Shown: positions 32,436-40,807 of the stretch, one piece after another | Layout of the letters: each line of letters starts with the position of its first letter | Numbering within the stretch: the stretch's first letter is position 1 | DNA from: Polyangium spumosum | Lineage (GTDB): Bacteria > Myxococcota_A > Polyangia > Polyangiales > Polyangiaceae | Direction: 5' to 3' | Length of the DNA stretch: 64,000 bases | Assembly (NCBI RefSeq): GCF_009649845.1 | Contig: NZ_WJIE01000010.1 | Span: 62,001-126,000 of the forward strand | Made by a program: the position numbers and the translations under genes | Notes under the pieces: model-generated | The model's database searches: none | What the model was told of the DNA's origin: nothing | The model's input: only the letters and a program-made list of their open reading frames with translations

Positions 32436-34007
32436 ATGAACATTCGTGCTTCTTACCTTGGCAGGTTCGCTCTTGTCGCATCCGCGCTCCTCTTGCCCGT
32501 GGGCTGCGTGGCCGAAATGGAGGAAGGCGAGGGCGTGCTGGAGGTCGACGACGAGGTCGTCGCGGAGGCGGAGCAATCGCTGACGCCGGGGGATCCTTCG
32601 GACGACACCACGCTCTCGAGCACCTGCTCCTGGACCATCACCTGCGGCGGCGTGACGGGGAAGATGCGCTGGGGCAAGGACGGCGCGAGCTGCTGGTCCA
32701 ATGCGCCGTCGAACATGCCGCTCGTGATGATCCTGCACGGCAATGAATACGGATACGACGAGTACGGGTACCTCCAGGCGCACCTCGCGCGGAATGGCTT
32801 CGTGAGCGCGAGCATCGACGTGGTGGCGCCGGCGCCGGATGGCAAGTACAGCCCCGACGCGACGACACACACGCAGACGGCGCAGGCCGCGATCGATTAC
32901 CTGCGCAGCACCTGCTTCCAGGACGACTTCGTCGACAACTTCACCGTGGCGAACCCCGTGGACAAGCAGCACTTCGGCGTCGTCGGCCATAGCCGCGGCG
33001 GGGAGACCGCACGTTACGTCGCCTCGCTCCTCGCGAGCGCGAGCGATTTCGACGTCCGCGCGGTCGTGGCGATGGCCCCGACGCGCCACACCTCGCAGGA
33101 CATCTGGGGCACGCAGGCCGAGGGGTATCTCCTGCTGCACGGATCGAGTGATCAGGACGTCGGCGTCCTCCCCGGCTTCGGCGCCCACGACCAGGCAGGG
33201 CACAACGACTGGAGCACGCCCACCGGGTTCGACCTCTTCCGGAGCATGAAGTTCTTCGCGGGCGGCACGCACGGCAGTTTTTCGGACGCCGGGACCAGCG
33301 CGGCGCAACGCAATACGACGCAGGGCTACGTGCACGCCTATCTGCGCGCGCACCTGAAATCGGATTGGGGTTATTACGAGGACTACATCCGCGGCGACGC
33401 CGTGCCCGGCACCTACGCGAACAGCGTGTTCAGCCAGTACAGCGACCCCACCGCCCGCCGCGTCATCGACAACGCGGAGCGCGCCAGCCTCTCGCCGAGC
33501 ACCATCGCAGATACGGTGACCACGTCCGGCATCGGATCGATCACGCTGGAGGATGGAAGCCTCACGCTCGGCACGCCGCACGACACGAAGCTGCTCGTCA
33601 TCTCCCCGAACGGCTCGAACGCCTTCGTCCGCTGGGCGATCCCGTCGGGCAAGCGCGACGAGACGAGCTTCAAGTACCTGAGCTTCCGGCTCGGGCAGCT
33701 CTCGGGCGCGACGGGGACCGACATCCAGATCGGCCTGACCAACAGCGGGGTCAAGACGTGGGTGAGCCTGAGCGATTACGCCGCGATCCCTCAGCCGCGC
33801 TCCATGTGCGTCCACGGGCTCGCCGGGGCCACCTGCGCGGACATCCGGACCCTCGCCCACATGCAGACGTTCCGCATCCCGCTCTGGGACTTCCCCGCGG
33901 TCAACGACGTGACGTCCGTGGAGATCAAGTTCAACGGCACGACCGGCAATGACCGCTCGTTCCTCCTCGACAGCGTGGAGTTCTCCGAGTTCGTCATCAT
34001 TCAATGA
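32436..34007 (+). CDS. Secreted alpha/beta hydrolase lipoprotein with C-terminal beta domain
   Basis: The 523-residue protein has a signal peptide with lipobox LPVGC (Cys24) and an acidic linker. The catalytic domain (about residues 60-320) is a chlorophyllase/PAF-acetylhydrolase-like alpha/beta hydrolase. PLVMILHGNEYG gives the oxyanion strand, GHSRGGE holds nucleophile Ser186, GSSDQDV holds the acid (Asp239 or Asp241), and GGTHGSF holds His279. The remaining 190 residues look like an added beta-sandwich, perhaps for substrate binding. A GGGAG Shine-Dalgarno precedes the ATG. The substrate is likely an ester or polyester outside the cell; it cannot be named. The nearest upstream gene ends 250 bp away. 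Confidence 0.8.
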   Translation: MNIRASYLGRFALVASALLLPVGCVAEMEEGEGVLEVDDEVVAEAEQSLTPGDPSDDTTLSSTCSWTITCGGVTGKMRWGKDGASCWSNAPSNMPLVMILHGNEYGYDEYGYLQAHLARNGFVSASIDVVAPAPDGKYSPDATTHTQTAQAAIDYLRSTCFQDDFVDNFTVANPVDKQHFGVVGHSRGGETARYVASLLASASDFDVRAVVAMAPTRHTSQDIWGTQAEGYLLLHGSSDQDVGVLPGFGAHDQAGHNDWSTPTGFDLFRSMKFFAGGTHGSFSDAGTSAAQRNTTQGYVHAYLRAHLKSDWGYYEDYIRGDAVPGTYANSVFSQYSDPTARRVIDNAERASLSPSTIADTVTTSGIGSITLEDGSLTLGTPHDTKLLVISPNGSNAFVRWAIPSGKRDETSFKYLSFRLGQLSGATGTDIQIGLTNSGVKTWVSLSDYAAIPQPRSMCVHGLAGATCADIRTLAHMQTFRIPLWDFPAVNDVTSVEIKFNGTTGNDRSFLLDSVEFSEFVIIQ

Positions 34008-34070
34008 GCAGGCGGTAGCACCTCGGCGGGCAGGGGAGCGGGGCGTAGGTCGGGCCCCGCGCCCCCCGTC

Positions 34071-34171
34071 CATTCTCCGTGCCCCTACTACGCCGCCGAG
34101 GAGCCCGCGCGGCGGCTCTCCACGCACGGCATCTCCGCGCTCTCCGAGCACGACGCCTGGCAGCTCTCGCC
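34071..34171 (+). pseudogene. Fragment duplicating the M18 aminopeptidase gene
   Basis: These 101 bp align without gaps to 35411-35511 inside the intact aminopeptidase gene, with 8 mismatches (about 92% identity). They still encode a peptide reading HSPCPYYAAEE where the intact gene reads HSPSPYHAAEE, through to EHDAWQLSP. Nothing on either side matches, so this is a remnant left by duplication or insertion. It reads in frame, without a stop, toward the next lipoprotein gene but has no start codon. The rest of 34008-34307 shows no gene. Confidence 0.85.
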
Positions 34172-34307
34172 ATCGGCCCAGGTGCGTGTGCCCGCGAAGG
34201 TTTGGGGGTCAGGGTCCGTTCGAAATTTGGACCATGACCATCGCCTGTGGGATGAGGGCCGCGTCCGGCAGGTATCCAACGTATGCCGGAGGAAGGTGTT
34301 GTACATC

Positions 34308-35201
34308 ATGAAAAGTGCGCGTTTCGTCGGGCTTCTCGTCGCCACATTCCTGGGCTTCCAAGCCGTGACCGGTCTCACTGGTTGCGTGGGTGGGGCGGAG
34401 CCGAGCGAGGAGATGCCCGCAGGATCGGCGGTCGAGCAGGCGCTCGAGGGCACGGTGCTCATCGAGGTTGGCCGCACATCTCCCGAGATGGACCTCCTCA
34501 TCGTTCGCGCGAACCACGAGGTCTCGATCGAGCTCGCCATCGAGGGCGCGGCGACGTTCGCCGATGGCTCCACGTATCAGTCGATCGTGGCCGGACCTGG
34601 CGACGTCGTGCGCCTCCCGGCCATCCAGGCGTCGGATACGGCCGATGAGAGCTTCATCCAGGTGAAGCTCGACGGGATCGAGCAGGAGCGGCAACGTATC
34701 GCCGTGCTACCCGAGGGCGGCATCCAGAAGATGAAGGACGCCTTCGCCGAGATGCCGGGCGCGATTCTCAGCGTCGGGGAAGGCTTCGCCGTCGTCGACG
34801 AGGGCTTCGTTGCCTCCGAAGCGAGCGCGGTCGGCTCCTCCGTTGGGGTCATGTTCGTCGACGAGGACCAGACGGTCCCGCTCGGCCTTTGCATTCGCGA
34901 AGCCTGGGGGCCCGGCAAGGTGAAGTGGAGCTTCAGCAACCCCTCCGGGTCCGGGTACTCGTCGAAGCCTGAATCGTCGAACAACCTCGTGTGGGCGGCG
35001 GCTCCCGAGCAGGCCACGGACGGCATTTACCGGAGGAGCTGGGGTTGCGGAAACGCCTACAAGATTCCCGACTCCTGCACCGCGACTGTGAACTCCAGCG
35101 GCAGCATTTCGTATTGCTGCAACCTGGCCATGCAGCAGCTCGGTCACGTGTGCCAGTGGGTCAACCCCGGCGCGATCGGCTGGCCGAACTGCCCTCTCTG
35201 A
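34308..35201 (+). CDS. Cys-rich lipoprotein of unknown function
   Basis: I do not recognise this 297-residue protein. MKSARFVGLLVATFLGFQ opens a signal peptide that ends in the lipobox GLTGC. The middle is a beta-rich domain of about 150 residues. The last 100 residues hold seven Cys (including an adjacent pair in SYCCNLAM) and several Trp, suggesting a disulfide-stabilised secreted domain. GGAGGAAGG lies about 12 nt before the ATG. The frame is open further upstream into the aminopeptidase remnant, but the signal peptide fixes the start at 34308. Expression context: upstream is a broken duplication, downstream a hairpin (35238-35258). Confidence 0.7.
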   Translation: MKSARFVGLLVATFLGFQAVTGLTGCVGGAEPSEEMPAGSAVEQALEGTVLIEVGRTSPEMDLLIVRANHEVSIELAIEGAATFADGSTYQSIVAGPGDVVRLPAIQASDTADESFIQVKLDGIEQERQRIAVLPEGGIQKMKDAFAEMPGAILSVGEGFAVVDEGFVASEASAVGSSVGVMFVDEDQTVPLGLCIREAWGPGKVKWSFSNPSGSGYSSKPESSNNLVWAAAPEQATDGIYRRSWGCGNAYKIPDSCTATVNSSGSISYCCNLAMQQLGHVCQWVNPGAIGWPNCPL

Positions 35202-35237
35202 GCGACCAGCGGCGTGGTCAGTTCGCGGCTGACTGAT

Positions 35238-35258
35238 GGATCTCCCGCGGGGAGATCC
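35238..35258. terminator. 9-bp hairpin after Cys-rich lipoprotein gene
   Basis: GGATCTCCC and GGGAGATCC form a perfect stem around GCG, 37 bp after the stop codon. No T-run follows. Confidence 0.45.
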
Positions 35259-35301
35259 AGGGGCGAGGGAGGATGGCGAGCGCGCGAGAGCTTTCGCCTG
35301 C

Positions 35302-35307
35302 TACCAT
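35302..35307 (+). promoter_or_regulatory. Extended -10 element before aminopeptidase start
   Basis: TGC-TACCAT ends 10 nt before the ATG at 35318, with no Shine-Dalgarno in between. This pattern again suggests a leaderless or near-leaderless message. Confidence 0.35.
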
Positions 35308-35317
35308 CCACCCGCCC

Positions 35318-36649
35318 ATGACCACGACCGACACCGTCCAGCAAGCCAGCGAGAGCGACCTCCGCGCCCAGGGCCTCGCCGCGGCCCGCGATCTCTGCGC
35401 GTTCCTCGACCATTCTCCGAGCCCGTACCACGCCGCCGAAGAGGCCGCGCGGCGGCTCGCCGCGCACGGCTTCTCCGCGCTCTCCGAGCACGACGCCTGG
35501 CAGCTCTCGCCCGGCGATCGCCGCTATTTCATGCGCGCCGGCTCGATCGTCGCCTTCGTCGTCGGCGACGAGCACCCCGCGATCGCGGGCTTCCGCCTCC
35601 TCGGCGCGCATACCGACTCGCCCAACCTGCGCGTCAAGCCCAACGCCGACCTCTCGCGCTCCGGCTACCAGGAGCTCGGCGTCGAGGTCTACGGCGGCGT
35701 GTTGCTCTCGACCTGGCTCGACCGCGACCTCTCCCTCGCCGGCCGCGTCTTCTGCCAGCGCAAGGGCGAGCGGCCCGCCGCGCGCCTGCTCGACCTCGGC
35801 CGCGCCGTCGCCCGCGTGCCGAACCTCGCGATTCACCTCAATCGCGGCGTCAACAAGGATGGGCTCGTCCTCAACGAGCAGAAGCACATGATCCCGGTCG
35901 TCGGCCTCGGCGCGGCCCCCGACGTGCGCGCCCTGATCGCCCGTGAGCTCGACGAGCGGCCCGACGCGATCCTGGGCTACGACCTCTGCCTCTACGACAC
36001 GGCCAAGGCCGCGATCGCCGGCCTCGGGCAGGAGTTCGTCCTCTCGGCGCGCCTCGACAACCTCGCGAGTTGCCATGCGGGCACGGCCGCGCTCGTCGCC
36101 GAGTCGGGCCGCGGCGCCTCGACCCGTATGCTCGTCCTCTACGACCACGAGGAGTGCGGCAGCCGCAGCGCCGCGGGCGCCGCCGGCACGGTCGTCAAGG
36201 ACACGATCGCGCGGATCCTGGAGGCGTATCCGAGGAGCGAGCCGCAGGGCTTGCAGCGGGCGCTCGCGCGCTCGTTCCTCGTCAGCGCGGACATGTCGCA
36301 CGCGCTGCACCCCAATTACGCCGACCAGCACGAGCCGCAGCACCAGCCCATGCTGAACAAGGGCCTCGTCATCAAATCGAACGCCAATCAGTCGTACGCG
36401 ACGGACGGCGGCACGGCGGCGATCTTCGAGGAGCTCTGCCGCGACGTCGGTTATCCCGCGCAGAGGTTCGTGGTCCGCACGGACCTGCCTTGCGGCAGCA
36501 CGATCGGCCCGATCACGGCCGCCGCGCTGGGGATCGCCACGGTCGACGTCGGCGCCCCGATGCTCAGCATGCACTCGTGCCGCGAGATGTGCGGGACCCT
36601 CGACGTGTACTGGTCCGTGGAGACGTATCGGCGGTTTTTGCGGGGGTAG
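35318..36649 (+). CDS. M18-family aminopeptidase
   Basis: M18 enzymes are cytosolic zinc aminopeptidases that prefer acidic or neutral N-terminal residues. The 443-residue protein opens with the family pattern FLDHSPSPYHAAEEAARRL. Metal and catalytic residues are visible in GAHTDSPNLR, SARLDNLASCHAG, YDHEECGSRSAAGA and near the C-terminus in SMHSCREMCG; ADMSHALHPNYAD is also diagnostic. I chose the ATG at 35318 because the earlier ATG at 35273 has its GGGAGG directly touching it, too close to function. A 101-bp duplicate of codons 32-65 lies 1.3 kb upstream (34071-34171). Confidence 0.92.
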   Translation: MTTTDTVQQASESDLRAQGLAAARDLCAFLDHSPSPYHAAEEAARRLAAHGFSALSEHDAWQLSPGDRRYFMRAGSIVAFVVGDEHPAIAGFRLLGAHTDSPNLRVKPNADLSRSGYQELGVEVYGGVLLSTWLDRDLSLAGRVFCQRKGERPAARLLDLGRAVARVPNLAIHLNRGVNKDGLVLNEQKHMIPVVGLGAAPDVRALIARELDERPDAILGYDLCLYDTAKAAIAGLGQEFVLSARLDNLASCHAGTAALVAESGRGASTRMLVLYDHEECGSRSAAGAAGTVVKDTIARILEAYPRSEPQGLQRALARSFLVSADMSHALHPNYADQHEPQHQPMLNKGLVIKSNANQSYATDGGTAAIFEELCRDVGYPAQRFVVRTDLPCGSTIGPITAAALGIATVDVGAPMLSMHSCREMCGTLDVYWSVETYRRFLRG

Positions 36650-36752
36650 GGGAGGAAGATTGGCCCGGCGACGAACCTGGGCGACTCGGCGACAAACGCC
36701 TCTCGCGTTGGTCGGGTGTACCTGCTAGGCTCCGCCTCGAAGGAGCACCCGC

Positions 36753-36983
36753 ATGCCGCCCGAACTGCAACGGCTCGCTGACGAGATCCTCTCCTTGCCC
36801 GCCCCCGCGAGGGCCGAGCTCGTGCGTTGCATCCTCGTGAGCCTGAGCCGCTCCGAGAGTGAAACGATCAAGCAGACCTGGGCGAAGATAGCGGAGGAGC
36901 GCTGTCGTCAGATCGACGCGGGCGAGGTCGAGCTCCTCGATGGTGAGGACGTCCTCCGCGAGCTCCGCGCGCACGTCCGGTGA
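36753..36983 (+). CDS. Addiction-module antitoxin component
   Basis: This 76-residue protein fits the putative addiction module component family (PF09720-like). It is short and helical, with MPPELQRLADEILSLPAPAR at the start and a Glu/Asp-rich end. It overlaps the following ParE-type toxin by 4 bp (GTGA), the usual antitoxin-first order. An extended -10 TGC-TAGGCT lies about 20 bp before an AAGGAG Shine-Dalgarno. It likely binds and neutralises the toxin and may repress the pair. Confidence 0.85.
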   Translation: MPPELQRLADEILSLPAPARAELVRCILVSLSRSESETIKQTWAKIAEERCRQIDAGEVELLDGEDVLRELRAHVR

Positions 36984-37270
36984 AGCGATGGTTCTTCCAC
37001 CCCGCGGCTCGCAAGGAGCTGCGGGTGGCGATCGCGTTTTACGAGGTGCGTCGCGAGGGCCTCGGTGAGGAGTTCCTCGACGAAGTCGAGGCGACCATCC
37101 GTCGCATCTGCGACATGCCCGCGACCTGGCCCAAGCTCTCCGAGCACGTGCGACGGGCCCAGACGCGACGGTTCCCTTACGGCATCCTTTACCGCGAGCT
37201 CCGCCAGCGGATCGAGATCATCGCGGTGTTGCACCTCCACCGTCACCCGGACACCTGGATGGGCCGCTGA
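36980..37270 (+). CDS. RelE/ParE-family toxin
   Basis: The 96-residue protein shows the RelE/ParE fold pattern: FHPAARKELRVAIAFYE at the N-terminus, GEEFLDEVEATIRRI in the helical hairpin and the beta strands RRFPYGILYRE and IEIIAVLHLHRHP at the end. The C-terminal HLHRHPDTW form is common in ParE-like toxins paired with PF09720 antitoxins. Whether it inhibits gyrase or cuts mRNA cannot be told. It starts with GTG overlapping the antitoxin stop. The copy looks intact. Confidence 0.88.
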   Translation: MKRWFFHPAARKELRVAIAFYEVRREGLGEEFLDEVEATIRRICDMPATWPKLSEHVRRAQTRRFPYGILYRELRQRIEIIAVLHLHRHPDTWMGR

Positions 37271-37323
37271 GCAGCCTCGCCCCGCATTTTCGCTGCCCTG
37301 GACGGCTGGAAATGCGCTAGAGA

Positions 37324-37341
37324 GTGTCGAAACTTCGACAC
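37324..37341. promoter_or_regulatory. Perfect palindrome, probable operator of desaturase gene
   Basis: GTGTCGAA-AC-TTCGACAC is an 18-bp perfect dyad (8-bp arms, 2-bp centre) centred 42 bp before the desaturase ATG. Its size and symmetry suit a TetR- or FadR-type dimer, and desaturase genes are often controlled by such fatty-acid-sensing repressors. The regulator is not next to it. Confidence 0.6.
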
Positions 37342-37374
37342 CTGTGGGCTGAGCTGCCCGTCGGATGAACTTCC

Positions 37375-38310
37375 ATGCTTCGTTACCGAGCCGACATTCG
37401 GACGTTGTGCTTCGTGGCGATCTACTTTGGGCTCGTCGCCGTGCAGTGGGTATTCTCGCCGACTGCGCTTTGGCTTGTGATCCCGCTCGTCGCGTTGACG
37501 TGTGTGTTCTCGTTCCTCGGCGCCGTGGCCACGCACAACACCGTGCATTGCCCCGTGTTCAAGCAGCGCTGGGCGAACCGGGCTTTCCAGGTCGTGCTGA
37601 CGTTGACCTACGGTCACCCCGTCAGCGCCTTCGTGCCCGGCCATAACCTGAGCCACCACAAGCACACGCAGACGCGGAGGGACGTGATGCGCACGACGAA
37701 GGTGCGCCATCGCTGGAACCTGCTGAACGGCCTGCTCTTCATGCCGACCGTGGGCAAGGACGTCTTCCTCGCCGACATGCGGTACTTCAAGGCCATGTAC
37801 CGCCAGAACCCGCCCTGGTTCCGGCAGATGATCCTCGAGGCCACGGTCTTCCTCGGCACGATGGGCGTCCTCCTCGCGCTCGATTGGAAGAAGTTCCTGC
37901 TTTATGTCCTCGTACCCCACCAGTATGCGGCCTGGGGCATCATCTCGATGAATTACCTCCAGCACGACGGCTGCGACCAGGACAGCGAATACAACCATTC
38001 GCGGAACTTCCTCGGCAAGTTCGTCAATTTCCTGGCCTACAACAACGGCTACCACACGATCCACCACATGGAGCCGGGCCTGCACTGGAGCCTCTTGCCC
38101 GCGGAGCACGCGAGGCGTATCGCGCCGTTCATCCACCCGAACCTCGATCAACGCTCGATGCTCGTGTACCTGTGGCGGACCTTCGTCTGGCCCGCCAGGC
38201 GGCGAACTTATGATGGAAAACCCGTCGAGATACCGGCCGAGGGCCCCGACGAGGAGTGGATTCCGCCGCCCCGCGAGGTCCGGCACGACCTCGGCGCGAT
38301 CGCCATGTAG
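37375..38310 (+). CDS. Membrane fatty acid desaturase
   Basis: This 311-residue di-iron desaturase or hydroxylase-type membrane enzyme introduces double bonds into acyl chains. The three His boxes are present: HNTVH (residues 54-58), HNLSHHKHT and YHTIHHMEPGLHW. Four to five hydrophobic segments lie at the N-terminus and in the middle. The C-terminus is basic, then acidic. A perfect 18-bp palindrome precedes it, so it is probably regulated alone. It follows the toxin-antitoxin pair by about 100 bp. Related hydroxylases and carotene-type enzymes share these boxes, so the exact substrate is open. Confidence 0.88.
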   Translation: MLRYRADIRTLCFVAIYFGLVAVQWVFSPTALWLVIPLVALTCVFSFLGAVATHNTVHCPVFKQRWANRAFQVVLTLTYGHPVSAFVPGHNLSHHKHTQTRRDVMRTTKVRHRWNLLNGLLFMPTVGKDVFLADMRYFKAMYRQNPPWFRQMILEATVFLGTMGVLLALDWKKFLLYVLVPHQYAAWGIISMNYLQHDGCDQDSEYNHSRNFLGKFVNFLAYNNGYHTIHHMEPGLHWSLLPAEHARRIAPFIHPNLDQRSMLVYLWRTFVWPARRRTYDGKPVEIPAEGPDEEWIPPPREVRHDLGAIAM

Positions 38311-38329
38311 CGTCCAGAGTCCGCTCGGG

Positions 38330-38335
38330 TAGCAT
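38330..38335 (+). promoter_or_regulatory. -10-like hexamer 6 nt before M1 peptidase start
   Basis: TAGCAT ends 6 nt before the ATG at 38342, and there is no Shine-Dalgarno. It fits the same leaderless pattern as xerD and pheA. Confidence 0.35.
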
Positions 38336-38341
38336 GGCGAC

Positions 38342-40807
38342 ATGCGCCCCTTTGGCCTCGCTTTCCTTTCGACCCTCACCATCCCCCTCCTCACCACGGG
38401 CTGCGGCAGCTCGCCGCTCGAGGAGGCGACCCGCGACTACGACGTCACGCGATACGAGCTCGAGGGCGCGTTCGATTGGAGCACGCGCAAGCTCGACGCG
38501 ACCGTCGCCGTCACGCTCACCCTCACCGAAGACGCGCCCGCGATCACGCTCGACAGCCGCGTCGCCGTGAAGGCCGTGCGTATCGTCGGCGCCGAGGATC
38601 CCGAATACGAGGTCGACCCCGAGGCCGGCGTCCTCGCCGTCTCCCTCGAGGACGCGCCGAGCGCGGCGCGCGGGCAGACGCTCGTCATCGAAATCGATTA
38701 CCAGGCCAGCACGAGCGACAACCTGTACGCCGTGCAGAAGCGGCTCGGCGATCCCGTCCTCCCCCGCGCCCTCTACACGGACTCCGAGCCGCTCGGCGCG
38801 TCGTCGTGGATGCCCTGCAACGACGCGCCGACCGATCGCGCGCTCTTCTCGGTCTCCCTGAAGATCCCGGCAGCGGAGCAGCTCATCGCCAATGGCAGGC
38901 TCGTGCTCGACATCGTGGACGGGCCGGACGCGCACGTCGTGAAATACGAGACGGCCTGGACGCTGCCGACCTATCAAATGGCGTTCGCCGTGAGCCAGTT
39001 CGAGGTGACCAAGGCGCAGACGAAGACGGGTCTGCCCGTCGAGGTCTGGTCTCGCCTCGGCCTGCCGGGCAGCCACGCCGAGATGGCGAAGGCGCTCGCG
39101 GGGATGATCGATCACCTGACGCCGCTCGTCGGCGCATATCCCTTCGAGCGATATGCCCTCGTGCTCCTGCCCGCGTTCCCCGTGGGCGGCATGGAGAACG
39201 CGAGCATCTCGTTCCAGCGCGAGACGAGCAGCACGGAGCCCGGGATCCACGGCGATTATTACCTCGCCGCGCACGAGCTCGCGCATCAATGGTTCGGCGA
39301 CCTCGTCACGGTGGAGGCCTGGGACGACATCTGGATCAAGGAGGGAATGGCGAACCTGCTCGAATACGAGGTCGGGCGCGTGTTCACGGACGCGAGCGGG
39401 CAGGGGACGCTGCACGGCGACCATTTCCACGGGGAGGACGGCGTACCCATCCGCGACCCGAGGCTCGCGCCGGCCGACAAATACACGTCGGGCCCGTACA
39501 GCCGCGCGGCCTGGTTGCACACGCAGATCCGGAGCCTGCTCGGCGATGAGGCCTATTTCGAGTCGGTGCGCGGGATCCTGAAGAAACACAGGTTCGGCGC
39601 GGTCGGGACGGACGCGTTCGTGGGCGCATTCGCCGAGGCGCTCGGGCCGGAGGCGACGACGCGGGTGCGTCGCGCGATCGACGCGAAGGTGATGCCGCGG
39701 ATCGAGCTCCGGGCGGCGCCGGACGCGGCGTTCGAGGTGGTCGTCGAGGACCCGGACGTCGCGCTCGTCGCGCCCCTGGTCGTGCGCTGGTACGGGGCGG
39801 ATGGGTCGGCCGAGGAGGTGTCGCTCCGGCGCGGCGAGGTGGCGACGATCCCAACCGCGGCGACGGAGGTTTTGCTCGTCGTGGATCCCGACGACGTGCA
39901 CCCGGAGCTCGAGGTCGCGGGGGAGGACACGCTCGTCGAGGCATGGACGCGGGCGCGGGCGCCGCTCTCGGCGGACGCGAGGGCCGTGTTCGCGGGGCTC
40001 GGCGGCGCCGCGCAGGTGAGCGGGCTCCGGGCCGCGGAGGCGTCGGGGGCCGCGATGGTCACGCCGGCGGAGGTCGAGGGGCTCGTGAGCGGGCTCCACG
40101 CGGACGGGGCGAAGGCGCTCGCCCTGCGGCTCGGCTGCGGGATCGCGGCGAGCGCCGAGGATCCCGCGGAGCAAGAGGCCTGGAAGGGCGTCCTTTCGCC
40201 GATGCTGGAGGTCGGTCCGCCGTCGTTCGGGCTCGGGTGGATCTCCGCGGGCGTCGGCGCGTGTAACGACGTCGCGCCGCCGGAGGAGCTCTTCGCCGCG
40301 GAGTGGCCAAAGCTCGAAGCGGGCCTGATGGGCGAGGAGATGGCGTTCACGCGGCTTTTGTACCTCGGAGCGTGGCAGCTCTCGGAGGATCACGAGCTCG
40401 CCACGTTCGGCGCGGTGGCCTCGAAGGCGACGTCGCTGCGGGCGCGGCGGATCGCGCTGGATCACCTGGCGCGGCGCGCGCCCGGCGTGACGAACCCGTC
40501 GTGGGTGGACTTTTACCTCGGGCTCTTGCGCGAGACGCGGACGTCGGAGACGTTGCCGTCGATGATGGGCGCGGCCTCGTGGGTGGTCTTCAACACGGGG
40601 ATCGGGCGGGACGAGTTCATCACGGAGCTCGGCGAGATCCTGCACGAAGAAGCGACGCGGCCGGCGCACGCGCGGGCGGTCTGCATCGGCGTGCGGCTCC
40701 TCGGGGACGCCCCCGGGGCGAGGGACACGTTCCTCGCCGGCCTCGCCGACGCGCCGCTGTCGGAGGCCGCGCGAAAGCTCGTGAAAAATCCCGAGGCGTG
40801 TTTCTGA
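38342..40807 (+). CDS. M1-family metallo-aminopeptidase lipoprotein
   Basis: This 821-residue zinc aminopeptidase has a signal peptide with lipobox LTTGC (Cys21), so it acts at the cell envelope. The exopeptidase motif GGMEN spans residues 282-286. The zinc site is H311-E-L-A-H315 with the third ligand Glu334 in IKEGMAN. An N-terminal beta domain (30-230), the thermolysin-like catalytic domain (230-460), a small beta domain and a helical C-terminal domain follow the M1 order. The C-terminal part is unusually rich in Ala and Glu. It probably trims peptides made by secreted proteases during predation or feeding. Confidence 0.93.
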   Translation: MRPFGLAFLSTLTIPLLTTGCGSSPLEEATRDYDVTRYELEGAFDWSTRKLDATVAVTLTLTEDAPAITLDSRVAVKAVRIVGAEDPEYEVDPEAGVLAVSLEDAPSAARGQTLVIEIDYQASTSDNLYAVQKRLGDPVLPRALYTDSEPLGASSWMPCNDAPTDRALFSVSLKIPAAEQLIANGRLVLDIVDGPDAHVVKYETAWTLPTYQMAFAVSQFEVTKAQTKTGLPVEVWSRLGLPGSHAEMAKALAGMIDHLTPLVGAYPFERYALVLLPAFPVGGMENASISFQRETSSTEPGIHGDYYLAAHELAHQWFGDLVTVEAWDDIWIKEGMANLLEYEVGRVFTDASGQGTLHGDHFHGEDGVPIRDPRLAPADKYTSGPYSRAAWLHTQIRSLLGDEAYFESVRGILKKHRFGAVGTDAFVGAFAEALGPEATTRVRRAIDAKVMPRIELRAAPDAAFEVVVEDPDVALVAPLVVRWYGADGSAEEVSLRRGEVATIPTAATEVLLVVDPDDVHPELEVAGEDTLVEAWTRARAPLSADARAVFAGLGGAAQVSGLRAAEASGAAMVTPAEVEGLVSGLHADGAKALALRLGCGIAASAEDPAEQEAWKGVLSPMLEVGPPSFGLGWISAGVGACNDVAPPEELFAAEWPKLEAGLMGEEMAFTRLLYLGAWQLSEDHELATFGAVASKATSLRARRIALDHLARRAPGVTNPSWVDFYLGLLRETRTSETLPSMMGAASWVVFNTGIGRDEFITELGEILHEEATRPAHARAVCIGVRLLGDAPGARDTFLAGLADAPLSEAARKLVKNPEACF

